From Leucobacter sp042726155 (GTDB taxonomy: Bacteria; Actinomycetota; Actinomycetes; Actinomycetales; Microbacteriaceae): a DNA stretch of 64,000 nucleotides. The position numbers and the translations under genes are program-made. This document shows, piece by piece, positions 58,783 to 64,000 of the stretch. The notes beneath the pieces were generated by a model. That model was not told the DNA's origin and did not search any database. It saw only the letters and a list, made by a program, of their open reading frames with translations. The DNA lies in assembly GCF_042726155.1 (NCBI RefSeq), contig NZ_JBHXHV010000003.1, forward strand, positions 462,544 to 526,543. Reading direction: 5' to 3'. Position 1 is the first letter of the stretch. Every line of letters starts with the position of its first letter.

Positions 58783-61700
58783 CTACGCGACCTCTTGCCC
58801 GACCCGCTGCCCAACGACCGCGGAAATTCCATCCTGGCGCATCGAAACGCCGTAGAGCGCATCGGCGATCTCCATGGTGCGCTTCTGATGCGTGATGATG
58901 ATGAGCTGCGAGTTCTCGCGCAGGCGCTCGAATACCTGCAAGAGGCGCCCCAGGTTGGCGTCGTCGAGCGCGGCCTCGACCTCGTCGACGATGTAGAACG
59001 GGCTCGGCCGGGCCTGGAAAATCGCCATCAGCCATGCGACTGCCGCGAGCGAGCGTTCCCCGCCCGACAGCAGCGACATTCGCTCAACCTTCTTGCCAGC
59101 GGGGCGCACGGCGATGTCGATACCCGTATTGAGCAGGTCGTCGGGGTTGCTCAGCGCAATCTCGCCAGACCCGCCCGGGAACAGAATCGGAAACACCTCG
59201 GCGAACGCGACGCGTGTGTCTTCGAATGCCGCCGCGAAGATGCCCTGCATCTTCTGGTCAAGCTCCTCGATGATCGCCATCAGATCGGCACGGGTCTTCG
59301 TGAGATCCTGCAGCTGTTCAGTGAGGAATCCGTGCCGCTGTTCGAGAGCGGCAAACTCCTCGAGCGCGAGCGGGTTAATGCGTCCGAGCTCGGCGAGGCG
59401 CTTCTCGGCCTTCGCGAGGCGGCGTTCTTGCTCGGCGCGCACGAAGGGGTGAGTGCTGGGTTCGGTGCCGTTGACTACCGAGGCGTCAACTGAGGCCTCG
59501 GGTGTTTCGGTCTCCGCGCGCGCTACCGCGTCTGCCGTGAGTCCGAGTTCGGCGGCGAGCTGCGCTTCGAGGTCGTTGGCAAATTTGCCCGACGATTCGG
59601 TCGAATCTGCCGTCGCTTTCGCGGCTTCATGAGCGACGGCGTCAGATGCGGCACTCAGCTCCGGAATCGGCACGTCGGGGCCGTATTCGGCAATCAGCAC
59701 GTGTTCGACGAGCCCGAGTTCATTACCGGACCGCTCGAGCAGGGCCGACAATTGCAGCTTACGCTCGTAGCTTTTCAGTTCGGCGCCGTGCACCCGCTCG
59801 GTCAGGGTCTGCAACTTGTGTCGCAGCTCCGACTCTTCCGAGCGCAGCAGGGTGAGTTCCTGGCTGTGGCGAGCCCGCTCCTGTTCAGCGTGCTGCTGGG
59901 CTAGACGCGCTTCGGCGAGTGAACGATCGCAGGCGTCGAGGATCGCCGGGAGCAGCCCGCCCACCCGCTCTGCCTGCGCCACCTGTCTCGCGCGCAGCAC
60001 GGCGCGACGTGCGGCCTCCTCCGCTGCTTGCTGCTCAGCTTGGAGTTGCTCGCCGAGCGTGGTGCGCTGCACGGCCGCGGCGCGAGCGCGCTCGCGCGCT
60101 GTTTCGAGCGCGAGGCGGGCCTCGAGCTCAGCTGCACGCGCGCGTTCGACGTCGTCGGCGAGGCCTGGGCGCTGGCTCGCGTCAAGAATGGGGCGCGGTT
60201 CAGACGCTGCCTCATCGAGGGCCTGGGCGGCGCGCCCGGCCTCGACCGCCGCAGCATCCGCCGACTCCGAGACCGAGGCAAGCGCCTGGCGTGCACGCTC
60301 TGCCTCGGCAACCGCCGACTCCGCGCGAGCGGCGAGCCGGTTTCGCTCCTGAGCAACCTCCGCGAGGCGCGCGTCGGCGGCGCGCAGCTCAGCAAACGCC
60401 TCCTGGGCGTCGGTTTTGGCTCGTGCCGAGGCCGCGCGCAATTCGGCGAGTTCGGCCTCGTGCTCAGCGACGGCCTCGGCGACCGCTGAGCGGCGCAGCT
60501 CGGCTTGCTCGAGCTCTGCCGTCAATTCAATGCGAGACGGGGCGAGCACCGATCCGCCGCTCACCGTGTGCGCGGTGACGACGTCGCCCGCCCGGGTAAC
60601 GACGGTGAAACCGCCCGATGGCCAGTGCTCCCCCAGCGTCGTAGCCGCCGCGACCGCGCCGCTCAAGTCGTCCGCGATGTAACTGCGCGCGAGCAGTGCG
60701 CGGACGCCATCGGGGGCCTCCAGCAGTGCGTCAATCGCTCGCGTCGCACCGGACACCGTCGGCACATCATTGTCGCGCGGCGCCCCAGACCGCTCGGCGA
60801 CATCGGCGATCACGGCACGCAGCCTGCCGAGATCTTGTGTGCGCGCCGCGTCGACGACCTGGCTGGCCGCATCGTGAGTCTCGGCGAGCAGGGCGTCAGC
60901 GAACGTGCCAAGCGCCGCGGCGATGGCGGCCTCGCTGCCCTCGGCGACGCGCACGTGATCGGACACCCTGCCAGTGACGCCCGCCGGAGCTTCGGCGAGT
61001 AGCGCCGCTGAGGCGTCGCGCTGATCGAGCGACCGCGTGAGCGCGCTGACGCGGGCCTCGAGCCCAGCAAGCTCCTGTTCGAGGCGGTGCAATTGCTCGC
61101 GAACTTCGTCACGGCGCTGCTCGCTGGTGGCCTGTCGTTCTTGAGCGGCGCGGTACGCCTGATCCCGATCCTCACCCGATGGCGCCTCAGCCGCGTCGCT
61201 CCCAAGGTCCTCTTGTTCCTCGAACCCGGCCAGCTGCTCTCGAGCCTCCCCAGCGCGCGCCTCTGCCTGTGCGAGCGCGTGCTCGCGGCGCTCGACCTCC
61301 TGTGCGACGGTCGCCCGCTTCTGCTCGGCCGCTTCTGCTCGACCCCGTAGCTGCGACAGCTGCAGGTCGTGTTTGGAGACGAGTTCACTCTGCTCGGCAA
61401 TGTGCTCGTCGATCGCGTCGAGCGCCTGCTGCGCGGCCCGCGTTGCGGTGCCGGCCCGCTGCCACGCGGCCTCGGCCTCGGGAATGAGTGCCTGTAACCG
61501 CGCAGCTTCTTGCCCCGCCTCATCAACGGACGCCCGCGTGACGCGGTTCACCTGCTCGGGGGCCTCGGCCTGCGTCGCGAGAAAGGTGAGGCGCTGCTGG
61601 GTCTGTGCATAGAGCCCGCGCAACTTCGACTGCACCGATTCGAGGCCGATCGTGACGCGACGTGCGGCGTCGAGCTCGTCGCTCTGCTGGTTCTGCTCCA

Positions 61701-62514
61701 GGCGCTGAATGCGCAGCTGCTTCTGCTCGACCTGCTCCTGCAACACAATGCGTTCGGAGTGCTGCTCCGACTCGTCACGAGAGAGTGCATCGAGCTCGGT
61801 GCGCAGACGGTGCACATCGTCGGCGAGCAGGCGCGCTTTGGCGTCGCGCACCTCGGCGGCGATGCCCTGCGCGGCGCGCGCCACCTCGGCCTGACGCCCG
61901 AGCGGCTTGAGCTGGCGGCGCAGTTCGCCCGCGAGATCGTTGAGCCTGGTGAGGTTCGTCTCCATCGCTTCCAGCTTGCGCAGGGTGCGCTCTTTGCGGC
62001 GGCGGTGTTTGAGAATGCCAGCGGCCTCCTCGATGAAGCCGCGGCGATCCTCTGCCGTCGCGCGGAGCACCGCGTCGAGCTGCCCCTGGCCGACGATCAC
62101 GTGCATTTCGCGGCCAAGCCCGGAATCGCTCAGGAGCTCTTGCACATCGAGCAGACGGCACCCTTCGCCGTTGATCGCGTACTCACTCGAGCCGTTTCGA
62201 AACAGCGTGCGGCTAATCGTCACTTCGGTGTAATCGATCGGAAGCGCGCCGTCTGAGTTATCGATGGTCAGCGTCACGGCGGCGCGACCGAGCGGACCCC
62301 GCGTCGAGGTGCCGGCGAAGATGACGTCTTCCATCTTGCCGCCGCGCAGCGTCTTCGCCCCCTGCTCCCCCATCACCCAGGCGAGGGCGTCGACAACGTT
62401 CGACTTGCCCGAGCCGTTGGGTCCGACAATGGCCGTGACGCCGGGCTCGAATTGGAAGGTGGTCGGCTGTGCGAAGGACTTGAATCCTTTGAGCGTCAGG
62501 CTCTTCAGATGCAC
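58783..62514 (-). CDS. smc: chromosome segregation protein SMC
   Basis: 1,243 residues from GTG 62514 (GGGAGACGG ribosome site). The condensin subunit begins MHLKSLTLKGFKSFA, with Walker A GPNGSGKSN at 31-39. It has long coiled coils, a hinge near 490-640 with TGRVSDHVRV, a second coiled coil, signature LLSGGERSLAAVAWL and FYIVDEVEAALDDANLGRL (Walker B). ScpA and ScpB are not in the window. It is somewhat longer than B. subtilis SMC because of Glu/Ala-rich coil insertions. Confidence 0.97.
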   Translation of the reverse strand: MHLKSLTLKGFKSFAQPTTFQFEPGVTAIVGPNGSGKSNVVDALAWVMGEQGAKTLRGGKMEDVIFAGTSTRGPLGRAAVTLTIDNSDGALPIDYTEVTISRTLFRNGSSEYAINGEGCRLLDVQELLSDSGLGREMHVIVGQGQLDAVLRATAEDRRGFIEEAAGILKHRRRKERTLRKLEAMETNLTRLNDLAGELRRQLKPLGRQAEVARAAQGIAAEVRDAKARLLADDVHRLRTELDALSRDESEQHSERIVLQEQVEQKQLRIQRLEQNQQSDELDAARRVTIGLESVQSKLRGLYAQTQQRLTFLATQAEAPEQVNRVTRASVDEAGQEAARLQALIPEAEAAWQRAGTATRAAQQALDAIDEHIAEQSELVSKHDLQLSQLRGRAEAAEQKRATVAQEVERREHALAQAEARAGEAREQLAGFEEQEDLGSDAAEAPSGEDRDQAYRAAQERQATSEQRRDEVREQLHRLEQELAGLEARVSALTRSLDQRDASAALLAEAPAGVTGRVSDHVRVAEGSEAAIAAALGTFADALLAETHDAASQVVDAARTQDLGRLRAVIADVAERSGAPRDNDVPTVSGATRAIDALLEAPDGVRALLARSYIADDLSGAVAAATTLGEHWPSGGFTVVTRAGDVVTAHTVSGGSVLAPSRIELTAELEQAELRRSAVAEAVAEHEAELAELRAASARAKTDAQEAFAELRAADARLAEVAQERNRLAARAESAVAEAERARQALASVSESADAAAVEAGRAAQALDEAASEPRPILDASQRPGLADDVERARAAELEARLALETARERARAAAVQRTTLGEQLQAEQQAAEEAARRAVLRARQVAQAERVGGLLPAILDACDRSLAEARLAQQHAEQERARHSQELTLLRSEESELRHKLQTLTERVHGAELKSYERKLQLSALLERSGNELGLVEHVLIAEYGPDVPIPELSAASDAVAHEAAKATADSTESSGKFANDLEAQLAAELGLTADAVARAETETPEASVDASVVNGTEPSTHPFVRAEQERRLAKAEKRLAELGRINPLALEEFAALEQRHGFLTEQLQDLTKTRADLMAIIEELDQKMQGIFAAAFEDTRVAFAEVFPILFPGGSGEIALSNPDDLLNTGIDIAVRPAGKKVERMSLLSGGERSLAAVAWLMAIFQARPSPFYIVDEVEAALDDANLGRLLQVFERLRENSQLIIITHQKRTMEIADALYGVSMRQDGISAVVGQRVGQEVA

Positions 62515-62552
62515 GCCGTCTCCCTTCCGTTCACCACGCGGGCGTTGGTGCC

Positions 62553-62569
62553 TACAGTCGCCTACTGTA
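62553..62569. promoter_or_regulatory. inverted repeat upstream of smc
   Basis: TACAGT-N5-ACTGTA, perfect 6-bp arms about 40 nt before the smc GTG. On the minus strand TACAGT could serve as the -10 box. Candidate operator only. Confidence 0.35.
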
Positions 62570-62611
62570 TGGCACGCGCGCGAGGTCGCCGATGAGGCGC
62601 TCCCTGAAGGG

Positions 62612-63007
62612 TTAGATAGTGAAGCCCACCGGGATGATGCTGCCGTCGGAGTCGCGGAACCCGAAACCGAACGCCCGATCCGCAGCGATGTGCACGAACC
62701 AGGCGGCGCCCGCGAGCGCAATGTAGACGAAGCCGCCGTCGACGCCGCCCGTGATGAAGAAGGTGATGAGTCCGATCACGAGCAGTGCGATCGGAATGGT
62801 CATCGTGTGCACCGTGTTGTAGAGCCGTACGCGGCCGGGCTTCAGGCGCCCGCGCTCTGCAAATGCCCCGAGCAGCGAGAGGTCAGGGCCGAGCCCAAAC
62901 ACGATCGCGACTACCACGGCGGCGGGCCCGAGCGCGACGCACACCAATACGATGACGACGAACCAGACGGCGGCACCCATTCCCCAGCTCAGGCGCATAA
63001 AGTTCAT
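62612..63007 (-). CDS. DUF4260-like small membrane protein
   Basis: 131 residues with three or four membrane segments (GAAVWFVVIVLVCVAL, AAVVVAIVFGLGPDLSLLG, TMTIPIALLVIGLITFF). The C-terminus WFVHIAADRAFGFGFRDSD matches the H-x(3)-DRAxGxG pattern of DUF4260. Function unknown. TACACT lies 6 nt before the ATG (leaderless). Confidence 0.75.
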   Translation of the reverse strand: MNFMRLSWGMGAAVWFVVIVLVCVALGPAAVVVAIVFGLGPDLSLLGAFAERGRLKPGRVRLYNTVHTMTIPIALLVIGLITFFITGGVDGGFVYIALAGAAWFVHIAADRAFGFGFRDSDGSIIPVGFTI

Positions 63008-63013
63008 CCGCCC

Positions 63014-63019
63014 AGTGTA
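63014..63019 (-). promoter_or_regulatory. -10 box of the DUF4260 gene (leaderless)
   Basis: TACACT, 6 nt, ATG at 63007. Confidence 0.5.
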
Positions 63020-63047
63020 GGCGCCCGCGGCGTTCCCCTCGCCACCT

Positions 63048-63104
63048 GGAGGCGACAGAAACTCCGTCTCTCAGCCCGTTTTAGGCGGAGTTTCTGTCGC
63101 CTCC
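63048..63104. repeat. palindromic element, copy 1
   Basis: 57 nt. Arms GGAGGCGACAGAAACTCCG and its exact complement (63086-63104) with a 19-nt loop. Two near-identical copies follow at 63771 and 63864. REP-like intergenic palindrome. Confidence 0.93.
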
Positions 63105-63112
63105 CGGGTGGG

Positions 63113-63154
63113 TGAGCCGGGTCGAGCCGGGTCGCCGGGTCGCCGGGTCGCCGG
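63113..63154. repeat. short CGGGTCGC-type tandem repeat
   Basis: Units of GAGCCGGGTC twice, then GCCGGGTC three times, in the gap between palindrome copy 1 and the acetyltransferase stop codon. Slippage-prone, no function visible. Confidence 0.75.
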
Positions 63155-63155
63155 G

Positions 63156-63710
63156 TTACTGGCCGACCACGCTGTCGGTGCGGAGCCGGGAGTAGAGCTT
63201 CTGGTCGTGCCAGCGACCGCCGCGCCACTGCGCGTTGCGGAGGATTCCCTCTTCGGAGAAGCACGCCTTCGCAAGGGCGCGTTGCTCTGCGATGTTGTTC
63301 ACATCGGTCCAGGCTTGCAGCCGTTCAACGGTGGAGTGAGCGAACAAGTACTCCGCGAGCAGCGCTTGTGCGCGGGAGCCGATCCCACGCCCTCGTTGTT
63401 CGGCGACGACACCGATCGCGATCGTCCAGCATCGTGAAGTGGCACGTGGTCCCCAGAACCCGGGAAACCACTCGACAGTGCCAGCCCAGTCGCCGTCTAC
63501 GAGCACGGTGAGCAATCCACCGTCGGCGCACAAGCATCCGGATTCGGCGAACTGCCGCTCAAGCGACCGCTGATCACCGTGCCCGAACCACTGAAACTCA
63601 CCGGTACCTGATTCGCCCATTCGAACCTCGCGAATGCGCGCGAGGTCGGCCTCACGCAGCGGGACGAGCGTGATTGAGTGCGCCTCGGCGGGGCCAGCGG
63701 GTTCAGACAT
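63156..63710 (-). CDS. GNAT-family N-acetyltransferase
   Basis: 184 residues from ATG 63710. RimJ/RimL-like acetyltransferase: ITLVPLREADLARIREVR at the start, acetyl-CoA loop AIGVVAEQRGRGIGSRAQALL (Q/RxxGxG/A), and WTDVNNIAEQRALAKACF with the NxxA..ALxKxGF-like end motif. The substrate is unknown. TATTCT lies 6 nt before the ATG (leaderless). The gene is bracketed by palindromic elements. Confidence 0.85.
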   Translation of the reverse strand: MSEPAGPAEAHSITLVPLREADLARIREVRMGESGTGEFQWFGHGDQRSLERQFAESGCLCADGGLLTVLVDGDWAGTVEWFPGFWGPRATSRCWTIAIGVVAEQRGRGIGSRAQALLAEYLFAHSTVERLQAWTDVNNIAEQRALAKACFSEEGILRNAQWRGGRWHDQKLYSRLRTDSVVGQ

Positions 63711-63716
63711 TGCCCC

Positions 63717-63722
63717 AGAATA
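63717..63722 (-). promoter_or_regulatory. -10 box of the GNAT gene (leaderless)
   Basis: TATTCT, 6 nt, ATG at 63710. Confidence 0.5.
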
Positions 63723-63770
63723 CTCAGCCGTGGGCTTCGGCGAGGTGGCTGAGGCCGCTGCCATCTCAAT

Positions 63771-63826
63771 GTGGCGACAGAAAGTCCGTCTCTGGGGCCG
63801 TTTTGAGCGGAGTTTCTGTCGCCTCC
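63771..63826. repeat. palindromic element, copy 2
   Basis: Same element with one arm mismatch (AGTCCG against CGGAGT) and a changed loop (TCTCTGGGGCCGTTTTGAG). It lies about 60 nt upstream of the GNAT start. Confidence 0.9.
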
Positions 63827-63863
63827 GGGGTGCGGCCGGGGCGATCCCTGGCCAGGGCCCTTT

Positions 63864-63920
63864 GGAGGCGACAGAAACTCCGTCTCTCAGCCCGATTTAG
63901 GCGGAGTTTCTGTCGCCTCC
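63864..63920. repeat. palindromic element, copy 3
   Basis: 57 nt, identical to copy 1 except T to A in the loop (CCCGATTTAGG). Arms are perfect 19-mers. Confidence 0.92.
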
Positions 63921-63947
63921 AGCGGGCGCCGGGCAGTGGGCGCCAAG

Positions 63948-64000
63948 CCCCGGGCGCCGGCGCCCGGGGCCGGCGCCCGGGGCCGGCGCCCGGGCGCCCC
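63948..64000. repeat. extremely GC-rich tandem palindromic repeat at the window edge
   Basis: CGCCCGGGGCCGG occurs twice in tandem (63961-63973 and 63974-63986), flanked by partial units. No A or T occurs in the last about 50 bases. No gene is visible, and the repeat may continue beyond the window. Confidence 0.85.

Noticed and set aside
63048..63920. CRISPR array
   Set aside because: The repeats are self-complementary with irregular spacing (about 670 and 37 nt) and contain a gene between copies; no cas genes.

Overview
This is one contiguous stretch of a high-GC actinobacterial chromosome. Gene content and order point to the family Microbacteriaceae, possibly Leucobacter or a close relative; the genus is a guess. 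The supporting evidence is very high GC, frequent GTG starts, pervasive ATGA start/stop overlaps, an hrcA-dnaJ pair with a CIRCE operator, a MurT/GatD pair, cydABDC, and many genes with a TANNNT -10 box 6 or 7 nt before the start codon (leaderless mRNAs). No tRNA, rRNA, insertion sequence, phage gene or CRISPR array was seen.

Left part (1-20.4 kb). The partial leuA lies behind a leucine-codon leader peptide and a 10-bp hairpin, which looks like an attenuator. A DUF2207 membrane protein faces era-(CBS/CorC)-ybeY-phoH-HIT. A citrate/dicarboxylate-type two-component system is divergent from a DctA-type carrier. Next come rsmE-dnaJ-hrcA, hemW, a DUF1990 protein and lepA, then a MOSC protein, rpsT and holA.

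Middle part (20.4-45.8 kb). A divergent oxidoreductase/MerR pair has two textbook MerR promoters (19-bp spacers over GGAG/CTCC palindromes). It sits between holA and comEC, and the comEC reading frame runs antisense through all of merR. Then follow comEA, leuS, an AHSA1 protein, pabB with a divergent class IV aminotransferase, and cydABDC for cytochrome bd oxidase and its assembly transporter. After these are DedA, an App1-type phosphatase, a FUSC-type membrane protein, YceI, and murT-gatD (peptidoglycan amidation). The part ends with the translation genes trmD-rimM-khpA-rpsP.

Right part (45.9-64 kb). A membrane protein of unknown function is followed by ffh, a 1,094-residue tail-anchored TPR protein and ftsY, with the TPR gene translationally coupled to ftsY. 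A complete branched-chain amino acid ABC importer (livHMGF plus binding protein) lies between ftsY and smc; its LivH carries an unusual secreted N-terminal domain. The window ends with a small DUF4260 membrane protein and a GNAT acetyltransferase among three copies of a 56-57-bp palindromic element, then an extremely GC-rich repeat.

The backbone is conserved housekeeping gene order interrupted by small accessory insertions: DUF2207, dctSR-dctA, adh-merR, liv and TPR. I did not find a convincing wholly new multi-gene system. The best leads are the leu leader, the MerR/comEC arrangement, the comEA promoter palindrome, the LivH fusion, the TPR protein in the SRP cluster and the right-end palindromes.
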